A stretch of DNA of 64,000 bases from an uncultured Clostridia bacterium (GCA_910580105.1 CAJTWN010000011.1:1-64000), one strand, 5' to 3'; counted from the first letter of the stretch, positions 27,461 through 35,948 are shown. Notes: generated from the letters alone by a model not told the origin. A program made the numbers and translations.

Positions 27461-28315
27461 TTATTTCTTGCCTTTGGTGACGGGAAGCCAAACTTCAAAG
27501 GCGGCATCCGTTGGATTGGCATCCAAATAAAGTTCAATATCCGGCGCATCCGCATATTCATAGCCGGATGCGGGCAGCCATTCGGTAACTGCCCGTTTTT
27601 CCAGTTCCTGAATTGCTCCGGGCATATCGCCGCGGCCCGGAAATACTGCCCAGGTGTTGGCCGGCACAATGTATTCTTCCATTCCCGGCAAAACTTCACC
27701 ATCGGTAGCAACAGCGATATAATACCGCCATGACTCTCCAAAACACGCCGAAACTCCCAGGATTCCCATTGGCTCCTTGCCCATCAGCGACTGCAGCTTT
27801 TCCAGCGTCCCGTCCATTGCTGCCTTGTTCCAAAGGCCCGGCACCGTTTCAAAATTCTTTTCAATTTCCTTTTCCAAGGGCGCACTCACGCCCACCAACC
27901 GCATTTCCTCTTTTTTTACAATTTGATATTCCATTGCAGTGACCCCTTTCACGGTAATTTTGAAGGAGACCGGCGGATAAGACTGCAGAGAAACACCCGG
28001 TTTTCTTGCGCCGGAAGGCGCAATGCCATGCACCGACTGAAACGCCCGGTTGAATGCCGTCGGCGACTGATACCCATATTTTAAAGCAAGGTCAATCACC
28101 TTTTCTTTTCCGTCCTGCAGTTCCAAAGCCGCTTTGGTCATCCGGCGGCGGCGAATATACTCGGAAAGCGGAATACCAGCAATATAATTGAACATCCGCT
28201 GAAAATGGAAAACTGAACAGCAGGCAATCTGTGCCGCCCGTTCATAAGAAACAGAGCCCTCCAAATTTTCTTCAATATACACAACCGCTTGATTCAATTT
28301 CTCTATCCAATCCAT
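27461..28315 (-). CDS. AraC-family regulator with GyrI-like effector domain
   Basis: The 284-residue protein starts with two AraC helix-turn-helix units (about 1-105; AAQIACCSVFHFQRMFNYIA in the first and ALKYGYQSPTAFNRAFQSVH in the second). A GyrI/Rob-like effector-binding domain (about 125-283) begins YQIVKKEEMRLVGVSAPLEK. Such proteins (Rob, SoxS-Rob type) sense small hydrophobic ligands and switch on efflux or stress genes. The chosen start has AAAGGAG upstream; the frame extends 14 residues further. A promoter on the same strand lies about 110 bases upstream, divergent to that of the DUF3795 operon. Confidence 0.9.
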   Translation of the reverse strand: MDWIEKLNQAVVYIEENLEGSVSYERAAQIACCSVFHFQRMFNYIAGIPLSEYIRRRRMTKAALELQDGKEKVIDLALKYGYQSPTAFNRAFQSVHGIAPSGARKPGVSLQSYPPVSFKITVKGVTAMEYQIVKKEEMRLVGVSAPLEKEIEKNFETVPGLWNKAAMDGTLEKLQSLMGKEPMGILGVSACFGESWRYYIAVATDGEVLPGMEEYIVPANTWAVFPGRGDMPGAIQELEKRAVTEWLPASGYEYADAPDIELYLDANPTDAAFEVWLPVTKGKK

Positions 28316-28423
28316 CTTTCTGTCTCCTTTCTCTCTTATCATAAAGGGTTTCTTCATTTTATTCCTCTCTTTTTCTGCCAGATTCTGCGCGTTTTACTGC
28401 GGCGAAATTGGCTCCTTCTTTTC

Positions 28424-28452
28424 AGTATACGCCATATCCGCCTAATCCGCAA
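28424..28452 (-). promoter_or_regulatory. promoter of the AraC/GyrI gene
   Basis: TTGCGG (28447-28452) and TATACT (28424-28429) on the - strand, spacing 17. Confidence 0.55.
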
Positions 28453-28459
28453 TGCTTTA

Positions 28460-28488
28460 TTGCAAATCCCGGCATACTATAGTATAAT
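28460..28488 (+). promoter_or_regulatory. promoter of the DUF3795-flavodoxin operon
   Basis: TTGCAA (28460-28465) and TATAAT (28483-28488), spacing 17. The transcript would carry repeat copy 1 in its leader before the gene at 28775. Confidence 0.7.
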
Positions 28489-28559
28489 AAACAATAATCA
28501 GTCACTCGGATGTGTGCAACGAGGAGGCGCAGAACTTGTCCCTGTCATCTCTAATGGCA

Positions 28560-28676
28560 TTCAATAAGGGACTTTGCCCCGTCATTCAACGTTTTCAGTG
28601 GGAGATTGTACTCCCACTGAAAAAATCAAGTGGCGCCCGCCGCCTTAGAGGCGGGGGACATCTTAATTTAGTTATA
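28560..28676 (+). repeat. 117-bp structured repeat, copy 1
   Basis: It is one of four nearly identical 117-bp elements (others at 33393, 37192, 51220). It holds three hairpins: GGGACTTTGCCCC, the long CAGTGGGAG/CTCCCACTG stem, and a CCGCC/GGCGG stem inside an outer AAATTAAG-like pairing. Differences here include GGG to GGA and TTA to TCA in the + strand frame. It lies in the 5' leader of the DUF3795 gene. It has no transposase. Confidence 0.92.
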
Positions 28677-28774
28677 TCACGGTTATGTGAACACCTGCCG
28701 AACACATGGCTTCGTAAATGCCTTGTTTCGATTATTTCTAACGCACTTTTACTATTATACGAGGAGGCGGTTGA

Positions 28775-29059
28775 ATGAATACATCCAGATGCGGCATTTT
28801 ATGCGAGGCGTGTCCGCGGCGCAAACAGACCGGCTGTCACGGCTGCACCAATATGGCACAACCCTTCTGGGGAGGCAGCTGCGGTGTGAAGTCCTGCTGT
28901 GAAGCAAAGGGACTTGCCCACTGTGGCCTCTGTCCCGGCTTCCCTTGCAAAATGCTTGCCGAAATGGGCGTTGAACAGGGCTTTGACCCCGCGCCACGAC
29001 TTCGGCAGTGCATACAATGGCAGAAAGATGTCACAAAACAAAAGGAGCCTTCTGTATGA
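28775..29059 (+). CDS. cysteine-rich DUF3795 protein
   Basis: The 94-residue protein carries the DUF3795 pattern: CGILCEACPRRKQTGCHGC, then CGVKSCCEAKGLAHCGLCPG, with CPGFPC near the end. Thirteen or so cysteines suggest metal or cluster binding. A strong AGGAGG precedes ATG. It overlaps the flavodoxin-like gene by four bases (ATGA), so the two are translationally coupled. The function of this family is unknown. Confidence 0.88.
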   Translation: MNTSRCGILCEACPRRKQTGCHGCTNMAQPFWGGSCGVKSCCEAKGLAHCGLCPGFPCKMLAEMGVEQGFDPAPRLRQCIQWQKDVTKQKEPSV

Positions 29060-29769
29060 ATGTTCTCCTCCTGCACGCCGGACGAAAGGCAGGCAATACA
29101 TACCAGCTGGCCCGGCAGTTGATTGCCGCTTTTGATCTCCCTGAAAAATCTATCCGGACATTACACTTTCCGGATGCCTTTTCTGATATTTGCACCGGTT
29201 GCTGTTCCTGCATCATAAAGGATGAAAAGCTCTGCCCGCATGCAAAAAATCTGAACCCTGTCACCACCGCCATCCATTGGGCGGACGTGCTCGTTTTTGC
29301 TGCTCCGGTCTATGTCTATCACACGCCGGGCGCCATCAAAAACCTGCTGGACCATTACGGATGGCAATGGATGGTTCACCGGCCTTCTCCGGATATGTTC
29401 AAAAAACAGGCCGTCTGTCTGACCACTGCCGCCGGCGCCGGAATGAAAAGCGCCAATCGTGACATCGCGGACAGTCTGCGCTATTGGGGCATCGGCCGGA
29501 TTTATACCTATGGCCAAGCCCTTTATTCCCTTGATTGGGAACGTGTTGCCCATGAAAAAAAGAATAAAATTGAAAAGGATTTACGTGCGCTATCCAAAAA
29601 AATCAAAAGACATCAGAATCGACCAATCCCGTCTTTGCGGACAAAATATAAATTTTATACCATGCGCATTTATCACAGACGGTTCAGCATCCCGCTCGAC
29701 CGGGCCTATTGGACCGCACACGGATGGCTGTCCGGAGAAAAACCATGGCGGCAGTATGGTGAAAAATAG
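29056..29769 (+). CDS. flavodoxin-fold NAD(P)H-dependent oxidoreductase
   Basis: The 237-residue protein opens with MNVLLLHAGRKAGNTYQLAR, the FMN phosphate-binding segment of the flavodoxin-like reductases. CTGCCSCIIKDEKLCPH (about 53-69) is a cysteine motif seen in iron-sulfur flavoproteins, and VFAAPVYVYHTPGAIKNLLD (about 85-105) is the second flavin site. The start is fixed by the ATGA overlap with the DUF3795 gene. It probably reduces quinones or metals with FMN; an iron-sulfur site is possible from the cysteines. The basic C-terminal 60 residues are unusual. Confidence 0.85.
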   Translation: MNVLLLHAGRKAGNTYQLARQLIAAFDLPEKSIRTLHFPDAFSDICTGCCSCIIKDEKLCPHAKNLNPVTTAIHWADVLVFAAPVYVYHTPGAIKNLLDHYGWQWMVHRPSPDMFKKQAVCLTTAAGAGMKSANRDIADSLRYWGIGRIYTYGQALYSLDWERVAHEKKNKIEKDLRALSKKIKRHQNRPIPSLRTKYKFYTMRIYHRRFSIPLDRAYWTAHGWLSGEKPWRQYGEK

Positions 29770-29868
29770 AACTAATTTTTTCTGTTTCCTACGCCGTTTT
29801 TTCCATGCAAATCTTTAATCGCTCTGCCTCTTTGCAGGGCGTCCGGATAAGAGGAAAGGAGTCTTGCT

Positions 29869-30375
29869 ATGAAACATTTAATACTGCTTAACGGAACCAT
29901 GGGTGTTGGGAAAACTTCCGTCTGCCAATGTCTGAAACAAAAACTTTCCCACTGTGTCTTTTTGGACGGCGATTGGTGCTGGGACATGCACCCGTTCACT
30001 GTTGACAAAGAAACCAAAGCGCTGGTTCTGGACAATATCACGTCTGTATTAAACCGTGATTTGGCCTGCAAAACATTTGACTATATCCTCTTTTGCTGGG
30101 TTATCCATGAGGAATCTATTTTACAAGAACTTCTGCGCCGGCTGCATACCCAGGCCTGCCGCGTCCGCACCTATTCCCTGCTGGCAGATGCAGACAGCAT
30201 CCAAAAACGGATACAAAAGGATATAGATGCAGGGCTCCGGACCCCGGATGTTATCGGGCGCAGTCTATCAAGACTTACCAACTATAACAAGATGGACACC
30301 ATCAAAGTGGATACTTCCAACCGAACCATCGAAGAAACTGCACAATGGCTCTATGAAGACATCCTATATAATTAA
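29869..30375 (+). CDS. P-loop nucleotide kinase-like protein
   Basis: The 168-residue protein has a Walker A GTMGVGKTS (residues 9-17) and FLDGDWCWDM (about 33-42), similar to gluconate and shikimate kinases or chloramphenicol phosphotransferase. RIQKDIDAGLRTPD (about 120) forms the lid. It phosphorylates some small molecule; substrate unknown. GGAAAGGAG is its ribosome site. Confidence 0.75.
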   Translation: MKHLILLNGTMGVGKTSVCQCLKQKLSHCVFLDGDWCWDMHPFTVDKETKALVLDNITSVLNRDLACKTFDYILFCWVIHEESILQELLRRLHTQACRVRTYSLLADADSIQKRIQKDIDAGLRTPDVIGRSLSRLTNYNKMDTIKVDTSNRTIEETAQWLYEDILYN

Positions 30376-30433
30376 TTTTTTCACAAAAAAATATCACAAA
30401 TCCAATAAAACAAATGAAAGGATGAACATACCA

Positions 30434-31024
30434 ATGAAATCGCCGATAAAACTGATGCTTGCCGGCCTTCTTACCATCAGCCTGCTGCTCACAGGCTGTT
30501 CTGCCGGCGGGGGCGAATCCGCCGAACAGGACAGAAAAAGCCTGGATGCAATACCCTATACACTGTATGGTGAAAATGAATACTGGACCGCGGCCTATAC
30601 AATTACAGCCATCAGTGAAGATGAAAAGCAGTCACAACAACAAACACTGAACACCATCAAAGACCGCTTCGGCGGAGACAGTGATGCCTATCGCCAACAG
30701 CAGCAATACAGTCCCGTCTATACAGGGGTCTTTTCTCTTACCTTTAAAGGGGACGAGGCAGAGCTTGCTTCGATAAAAAAATATACTGTCACCTTTGCGC
30801 CGGGGACCGATTATCAAAAGATTTCTGCTATGCAGAGAAACAGCGGACAGGCCGGTTTTGATGAAAGCCTGACGGGACAAAGCTCCCTTTTTACCGCCAG
30901 CTTTGCAGAAGATGCCTCCATTTTGGAAAAAATTCCGCCGGTTGATGGTGCCTATAAACTCACCATTAAAACCGATGGATACAAAGACGCAGCGGGAACT
31001 CTGACCATGCAGTTTAAACAATAA
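30434..31024 (+). CDS. small lipoprotein of unknown function
   Basis: The 196-residue protein has a lipoprotein signal with lipobox SLLLTGC (cysteine 22). The mature part (EYWTAAYTITAISEDEKQSQ, then SPVYTGVFSLTFKGDEAELA) looks like a beta-rich domain of the kind seen in Clostridial lipoproteins that I cannot name. AAAGGA lies 11 bases before ATG; the ATG at 30422 is an alternative. A terminator follows. Confidence 0.75.
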   Translation: MKSPIKLMLAGLLTISLLLTGCSAGGGESAEQDRKSLDAIPYTLYGENEYWTAAYTITAISEDEKQSQQQTLNTIKDRFGGDSDAYRQQQQYSPVYTGVFSLTFKGDEAELASIKKYTVTFAPGTDYQKISAMQRNSGQAGFDESLTGQSSLFTASFAEDASILEKIPPVDGAYKLTIKTDGYKDAAGTLTMQFKQ

Positions 31025-31108
31025 CCCCTTGCCGTATTCCAGCGCAAGCGCCATCGGTATCCCTCTATACATTCCGGCTGCCGCATGACAATGTTGTAGA
31101 TCACCATG

Positions 31109-31141
31109 AAAACACCACATAGGTTTTATGTGGTGTTTTCT
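31109..31141 (+). terminator. terminator after the lipoprotein gene
   Basis: Perfect 12-bp stem (31109-31120 with 31128-31139) flanked by T-rich sequence (TTTTC TTTTG). Confidence 0.85.
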
Positions 31142-31191
31142 TTTGCACAGAGATAAAGTTCTGTAATTTTTACCGCTCTACCATCCGTAGG

Positions 31192-31220
31192 TTGTCATTT
31201 TGTTCAGTTGGGATTATACT
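31192..31220 (+). promoter_or_regulatory. promoter of the XRE-desulfoferrodoxin gene
   Basis: TTGTCA (31192-31197) and TATACT (31215-31220), spacing 17, 33 bases before the start codon. Confidence 0.7.
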
Positions 31221-31252
31221 ATACCCATACACACACAGAAAGGCGGATAATA

Positions 31253-31834
31253 ATGCAATACGTTACAGGAAATACAATAAAAGAACTGCGGGAAAGAAAA
31301 AGAATGACCCAGAAAGAACTGGCCGAAAAACTCTGCGTAAGCGACAAAACAGTCTCGAAATGGGAAACAGGCCGTGGTCTGCCCGACATCAGCCTTTTGA
31401 TGGATTTGGCAGGCGCACTTGGCATATCGGTTCCGGAACTGCTGACCGGCGACTGCATCACCAACCAAAACCGCGCCTCCAACATGAAAAAGACCGCTTT
31501 TTATGTCTGTCCCGTCTGCGGCAATATCATTCATTCGATGGGCGAAGGCGCTTTCAGCTGCTGCGGCATTTCCCTTCCCGTTTTAGAGGCAGAATCCCCG
31601 GACGAAAAACATAACATAAGCATTGAAAATATTGATGGGATGTATTCTGTTTCGGTCAAACACGAAATGACCAAAAACCACTATATTTCATTTTTGGCCT
31701 TGGTATCCTTCGACCGGATAGAAATGGTCAAATTATACCCTGAACAGAATGCAGAATGCCGGTTTTCCAAAACCCGTCATGGTACCCTTTATGCCTGCTG
31801 CAATCAGCATGGTTTGTTTAAAATTAATATATAG
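31253..31834 (+). CDS. XRE regulator fused to desulfoferrodoxin (superoxide reductase)
   Basis: The 193-residue protein has an XRE helix-turn-helix (residues 8-62, MTQKELAEKLCVSDKTVSKW) joined to a complete two-iron superoxide reductase. The desulforedoxin center I cysteines are 86, 89, 103 and 104 (spacing matches the family: C-x2-C, then CC). Center II ligands appear as His120, His137, His143, Cys183 and His186, with the x5 spacing between two histidines and C-x2-H at the end. Glu118-Lys119 directly before His120 match the catalytic E-K pair. SOR enzymes reduce superoxide to peroxide in anaerobes. As a fusion it may be a redox-sensing regulator, an enzyme that also binds DNA, or both. GAAAGGCGG is the ribosome site. 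Confidence 0.92.
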   Translation: MQYVTGNTIKELRERKRMTQKELAEKLCVSDKTVSKWETGRGLPDISLLMDLAGALGISVPELLTGDCITNQNRASNMKKTAFYVCPVCGNIIHSMGEGAFSCCGISLPVLEAESPDEKHNISIENIDGMYSVSVKHEMTKNHYISFLALVSFDRIEMVKLYPEQNAECRFSKTRHGTLYACCNQHGLFKINI

Positions 31835-31860
31835 CTTTTATTTCTTCTCGAAAAACATAT

Positions 31861-31892
31861 AAAAAAAGGCATACCGGATGGTATGTCTTTTT
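31861..31892. terminator. bidirectional terminator between convergent genes
   Basis: Stem AAAGGCATACC/GGTATGTCTTT, loop GGAT, with A and T tracts on both sides. It lies between the XRE-SOR gene and the leftward MATE gene. Confidence 0.85.
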
Positions 31893-31909
31893 ATTGCGTG
31901 CCGCAAAAT

Positions 31910-33262
31910 TCAAATTACATGCTGTTCCCATTTCTTTCCGCGGTATCGGACAACAAACAAAACTGCCCGGGCCAGCCAATCGATGGTCATGGCAATCCAT
32001 ACCCCAAAAACGCCCATCTGCATATACTTTGCCAAAACATAGCTGAATCCGATTCTGAATATCCACATGGATAAGATTGAAGCAACCATACTATATCTGA
32101 CATCATTGGCTGCACGCAGGGTATTGGGAAACGTAAAGGACAGCGGCCATATTAAAATACTGCACGTCCCATGGTATATCATAATTTTTTCTGCAATCTG
32201 TGCAGTCTCAGCGGACAAATTATACATGTGCAGAATGAGCGGCAATGCCGCAAATACAAGAATATTGGTCACCAGCATTGCCCCATAAGTAATGCCCATC
32301 AGCTTTCTTGTATAATACCTCGCCTGCTGATAGTCACCGGCGCCCACACAGCGGGAAACTACAGTAAGAACTGCCAATCCGATGGCAATCCCCGGCAAAC
32401 ACTGGAAGGTTGCTACCGTACCCGAAACCGCATTGGCGGCAATCGACGCCGTCCCAAAGGCAGAGACCAAACTGAGCACCAGGATTTTACCCAGCTGAAA
32501 CATACTGTTTTCTATTCCGTTTGGCACGCCTATGTATAGAATCTTTTTAATAAGTTTAAATTCCGGTTTGAGATTCACCGGCTTTGATACATGCAGAATC
32601 AAATCCTGATTCCGGATCAGCAGATAGATGACCGCCGCGGCAATGATACGGGATACCAGCGTCGGAATAGCGGCACCTTCAACCTCCATATGCAGGCCAT
32701 AAATCAAGACTGCATTGCCGATTACATTAATTCCATTCATCACAAGGGAGGTCAGCATGGAAATCTTTGAATTCCCCATTGCACGAAACAATGCCGCACC
32801 GCTGTTATATATTGCAATGAACGGAATGGATGCATTGACTATCATCAAATACCGCTCGCAGTACTGCATAACATACGGGTCAATATCTCCAAAAATCCCC
32901 CGCAGCAGCAGATGCCGGAAACAATAAACAAAGACCATAATTAAGACAGCAAAGGCGGTCGTAAACAAGAACAGGTTATCCGCAGTTATACATGCACGTT
33001 TCTGCTGACGTTTGCCCAAAAACTGGCCGCAGACCACAGCTCCGCCCGTTGCCACTGCGGCAAATACATTGATGAGCAAAATGTTAATGCTGTCCACCAG
33101 AGAAATCGCTGAAACTGCAGATTCCCCAACCTGTGCCACCATGATCATATCCGCCATTCCAACCATGACGGCAAGAATCTGTTCACCAATCAGCGGCAGA
33201 ATCAAATAAAGTAAATCTTTGTTGCTGAACAGATAACCTCTTCGGTCCAAATCCTGCATCAT
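31910..33262 (-). CDS. MATE-family exporter (leftward)
   Basis: The 450-residue multidrug and toxic compound extrusion transporter has about twelve membrane helices and the two-fold MATE repeat. Motifs include PLIGEQILAVMVGMADMIMV near residue 25 and GVPNGIENSMFQLGK near 240. It exports cationic compounds using sodium or proton gradients. GGGAGAGG is its ribosome site, and it has its own promoter. It lies divergent to a second MATE gene only 318 bases away, but the sequences are not close paralogues. Confidence 0.92.
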   Translation of the reverse strand: MMQDLDRRGYLFSNKDLLYLILPLIGEQILAVMVGMADMIMVAQVGESAVSAISLVDSINILLINVFAAVATGGAVVCGQFLGKRQQKRACITADNLFLFTTAFAVLIMVFVYCFRHLLLRGIFGDIDPYVMQYCERYLMIVNASIPFIAIYNSGAALFRAMGNSKISMLTSLVMNGINVIGNAVLIYGLHMEVEGAAIPTLVSRIIAAAVIYLLIRNQDLILHVSKPVNLKPEFKLIKKILYIGVPNGIENSMFQLGKILVLSLVSAFGTASIAANAVSGTVATFQCLPGIAIGLAVLTVVSRCVGAGDYQQARYYTRKLMGITYGAMLVTNILVFAALPLILHMYNLSAETAQIAEKIMIYHGTCSILIWPLSFTFPNTLRAANDVRYSMVASILSMWIFRIGFSYVLAKYMQMGVFGVWIAMTIDWLARAVLFVVRYRGKKWEQHVI

Positions 33263-33291
33263 TACCTCTCCCTTTCAATTGTTAGAAAATT

Positions 33292-33320
33292 ATTATACAC
33301 CCATCTCCCCATGAGTGCAA
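33292..33320 (-). promoter_or_regulatory. promoter of the leftward MATE gene
   Basis: TTGCAC (33315-33320) and TATAAT (33292-33297) on the - strand, spacing 17. Confidence 0.7.
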
Positions 33321-33362
33321 TGCCTTTTTTCTCATAATTTCTCAAATTATGGGGGATTTTAT

Positions 33363-33391
33363 TTGACAATTTATCCAAAAGGCGTTATAAT
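33363..33391 (+). promoter_or_regulatory. consensus promoter of the rightward MATE gene
   Basis: TTGACA (33363-33368) and TATAAT (33386-33391), spacing 17. Repeat copy 2 begins one base after the -10 hexamer, so transcription should start inside the repeat. Confidence 0.85.
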
Positions 33392-33392
33392 G

Positions 33393-33509
33393 TTCAATAA
33401 GGGGCTTTGCCCCGTCATTCAACGTTTTCAGTGGGAGATTGTACTCCCACTGAAAAAATTAAGTGGCGCCCGCCGCCTTAGAGGTGGGGGACTTCTTAAT
33501 TTAGTTATA
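33393..33509 (+). repeat. 117-bp structured repeat, copy 2
   Basis: It is the same element as at 28560. Here GGCGG becomes GGTGG (G-U pair kept in the stem) and CAT becomes CTT. It forms most of the 5' leader of the rightward MATE gene. Confidence 0.92.
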
Positions 33510-33519
33510 ATCTTTACAT

Positions 33520-33548
33520 CGGGGGACAGGATTGTCCTCCGGTTTTTT
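33520..33548 (+). terminator. intrinsic terminator within the MATE leader (candidate attenuator)
   Basis: Stem CGGGGGACA/TGTCCTCCG (33520-33528 with 33533-33541, one G-U) is followed by G and a run of six Ts. It stands between the promoter at 33363 and the MATE start at 33580, so it would stop transcription before the gene unless antiterminated. The ribosome site AAAGGAGG (33565-33572) is beyond it. Confidence 0.75.
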
Positions 33549-33579
33549 CATTCAAATATACATAAAAGGAGGACATGTT

Positions 33580-34944
33580 TTGCAAAACGAAACAACATTA
33601 AAAGAAAACAAGATGGGCGTAATGCCTGTGGGCAGACTGCTGCTTACCATGTCACTGCCTATGGTTATTTCCATGCTGGTGCAGGCGCTTTATAATATTG
33701 TGGACAGCATGTTTGTTGCCCAAATCAGTGAAAACGCACTTACCGCGGTCTCTCTGGCCTTTCCAATACAAAATCTGATGATCTCTGTCGGAACCGGAAC
33801 CGGTGTGGGCGTAAATGCCCTGCTCTCCAGAAGCCTCGGCGAGAAAAACCAAAAGGTTTCAAACCAGACGGCAAACATCAGCATTTTGCTGTCCGTTTTT
33901 AACTTTATCATTTTTGCAATATTTGGCTTATTCTTTACGCGCCACTTCTTTTTGGCGCAGACAAATATAGCTGATATTGTTGACCATGGCACCGCATACC
34001 TGTTTATATGCAGTGTTTGTTCCTTTGGTCTTTTTGGACAGGTTATCTTCGAGCGGCTTCTGCAATCTACGGGGAAAACCATGTACAGCATGATTTCCCA
34101 AATGACCGGAGCCATTATCAACATCATTCTGGACCCGATTATGATTTTCGGCTGGTTCGGTTTACCGGCAATGGGTGTTGCCGGCGCCGCGGCAGCAACA
34201 GTTATCGGTCAGATTGCCGCCATGCTGATCGGCCTAATCCTGAACCTGAAGTTCAATAAAGAAATTCAATTCCGCCTTCGGTATATGCGGCCGCGGTGGA
34301 ACATTATCAAGCGCATCTATGCCGTCGGTATCCCATCCATCCTGATGGTCTCTATCTCTTCGATTATGACCTTTGCATTTAACAAAATCTTATTGGTATT
34401 CACCTCTACCGCTGCCGCAGTTTTTGGCGTATATTTCAAACTGCAGAGCTTTGTTTTCATGCCGGTCTTTGGTCTGAATAACGGTATGGTTCCTATCATT
34501 GCCTATAACTATGGTGCACGGAAAATTAAACGTATCAAAAAAACTTTGACACTCAGCGTCATTTCTGCCTGTGTCCTGATGCTCATCGGCCTTGCTGTGA
34601 TGCAAATTATACCGGACAAGCTTCTTTTGATGTTCAACGCTTCACCAGCCATGCTTTCCATCGGGGTTCCTGCCCTGCGCATCATCAGTCTCAGTTTTGT
34701 ATTTGCCGGCTTTGGCATTGTAGCAAGTTCCGTCTTCCAGGCCCTCGGAAACAGTATGTACAGTCTCATTGTCTCCATTGCCCGGCAGCTGGTCGTCCTG
34801 CTTCCGGTGGCCTATATTCTTTCAAAATTCCAACAGCTTGATTTGGTTTGGCTGTCTTTCCCGATTGCCGAAATCGCATCTGTGGTGCTTTCTGTCCTGT
34901 TTCTGCGCATCGTGCTTAAAAAACTGCACAGGGAAATCGCATGA
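33580..34944 (+). CDS. MATE-family exporter (rightward)
   Basis: The 454-residue protein belongs to the MATE family with about twelve membrane helices; MPVGRLLLTMSLPMVISMLV (about 15-34) is the first. Further motifs are NALTAVSLAFPIQNLMISVG and GLNNGMVPIIAYNYGARKIK (near 315). The TTG start at 33580 is chosen because AAAGGAGG is seven bases upstream. The gene overlaps sfsA by four bases (ATGA). It belongs to the DinF/NorM-like branch by appearance; the substrate is unknown. Confidence 0.9.
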   Translation: MQNETTLKENKMGVMPVGRLLLTMSLPMVISMLVQALYNIVDSMFVAQISENALTAVSLAFPIQNLMISVGTGTGVGVNALLSRSLGEKNQKVSNQTANISILLSVFNFIIFAIFGLFFTRHFFLAQTNIADIVDHGTAYLFICSVCSFGLFGQVIFERLLQSTGKTMYSMISQMTGAIINIILDPIMIFGWFGLPAMGVAGAAAATVIGQIAAMLIGLILNLKFNKEIQFRLRYMRPRWNIIKRIYAVGIPSILMVSISSIMTFAFNKILLVFTSTAAAVFGVYFKLQSFVFMPVFGLNNGMVPIIAYNYGARKIKRIKKTLTLSVISACVLMLIGLAVMQIIPDKLLLMFNASPAMLSIGVPALRIISLSFVFAGFGIVASSVFQALGNSMYSLIVSIARQLVVLLPVAYILSKFQQLDLVWLSFPIAEIASVVLSVLFLRIVLKKLHREIA

Positions 34945-35633
34945 ACTATCCAAACATCCATCATGGAATCTTTATCAAACGTCTGAACCGCTTTGTTGCT
35001 GAAATCAGAGTCAACGGGCTAACTGAACGCTGTCACGTGAAAAATACCGGACGGCTGGGTGAACTGCTTCTTCCCGGCGCGGAGGTCCTGCTTACCAAAA
35101 CAGACAACCCAAATCGTACAACGCAGTTCGACCTGGTCAGTGTATACAAAGGGAATCAGCTGTTTAACATTGACAGCCAGATGCCCAACAAGCTCTACTC
35201 CGAATGGCTGAAAGGGAATTGCTCTTTATACTCAAATCTCTCCCTTCTTCGCCCGGAAACCCGCTATAAAAATTCCCGGTTTGATTTTTATCTGGATGCT
35301 GATGGAAAAAAAATATTTACAGAGGTCAAAGGCGTAACCCTTCTGAAAGACGGCACAGCCTATTTCCCCGATGCGCCAACGCTCCGCGGCCTGAAACATA
35401 TAAACGAACTGATCGCATCAAGAGAGGAAGGTTATGATGCCTGTATCGTCTTCATTCTCCAGATGAAAGGCGCCCTTCGGTTTTCTCCCAACCATCAGAC
35501 CCAGCCGGAATTTGCCAAAGCCCTCCGCACAGCTCTGAAGGCCGGCGTCCGGCTTTTGGCTCTTGACTGCATTGTAAAAGAAAATTTTATCATGATTGAT
35601 AAAGAAATTGACATCGTACTTTCAGACAATTAA
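34941..35633 (+). CDS. sfsA: SfsA nuclease-fold protein
   Basis: The 230-residue protein matches SfsA (sugar fermentation stimulation protein): RFVAEIRVNGLTERCHVKNT and GRLGELLLPGAEVLL near the start, then FTEVKGVTLLKDGTAYFPDA (about 125) and PTLRGLKHINEL. The E-K-G segment with preceding aspartates resembles a PD-(D/E)xK nuclease core, consistent with reported DNA-binding and nuclease activity. Translationally coupled with the MATE gene. Confidence 0.93.
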   Translation: MNYPNIHHGIFIKRLNRFVAEIRVNGLTERCHVKNTGRLGELLLPGAEVLLTKTDNPNRTTQFDLVSVYKGNQLFNIDSQMPNKLYSEWLKGNCSLYSNLSLLRPETRYKNSRFDFYLDADGKKIFTEVKGVTLLKDGTAYFPDAPTLRGLKHINELIASREEGYDACIVFILQMKGALRFSPNHQTQPEFAKALRTALKAGVRLLALDCIVKENFIMIDKEIDIVLSDN

Positions 35634-35762
35634 GCAGTACAATTTTTTTAATAAAACAATACATTTTTATCTGTATTAAATTTTGTGTTTGATGCAAATT
35701 TTTGTCTCGTATAGTTCCTTTATTCTTTTGTAAAACTATCTCTTGTAAAGGAGATGTGTTTT

Positions 35763-35948
35763 TTGAAAAAAGATAAAAACAACAAAATTGATAAATATGA
35801 ACATCTTGACCTTTGCAACGCTGCATGTGCAACCGAATGTACAGGTCTCATCCAGGTTTGGCCTCTGACCGAAGATGAGGCGGAAGCATATAATCATGTA
35901 TATAATTATATGCCGCCTGATATACGAACAAACAAAGACCAATCCTGA
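35763..35948 (+). CDS. small conserved clostridial protein with CNAAxATECTG motif
   Basis: From TTG at 35763 (AAAGGAG nine bases upstream) a 61-residue protein reads KYEHLDLCNAACATECTGLI then WPLTEDEAEAYNHVYNYMPP. I recall similar short proteins in Clostridia (LCNAASxxxCTGLI type) without known function. It contains three cysteines and an acidic tail. An ATG at 35754 is too close to the ribosome site. A terminator follows. Confidence 0.65.
   Translation: MKKDKNNKIDKYEHLDLCNAACATECTGLIQVWPLTEDEAEAYNHVYNYMPPDIRTNKDQS

Noticed and set aside
28512..28778. An 88-residue frame through repeat copy 1 as a gene
   Set aside because: It has no ribosome site at its start and shares its middle only because of the repeat; it is better treated as a repeat-borne frame.
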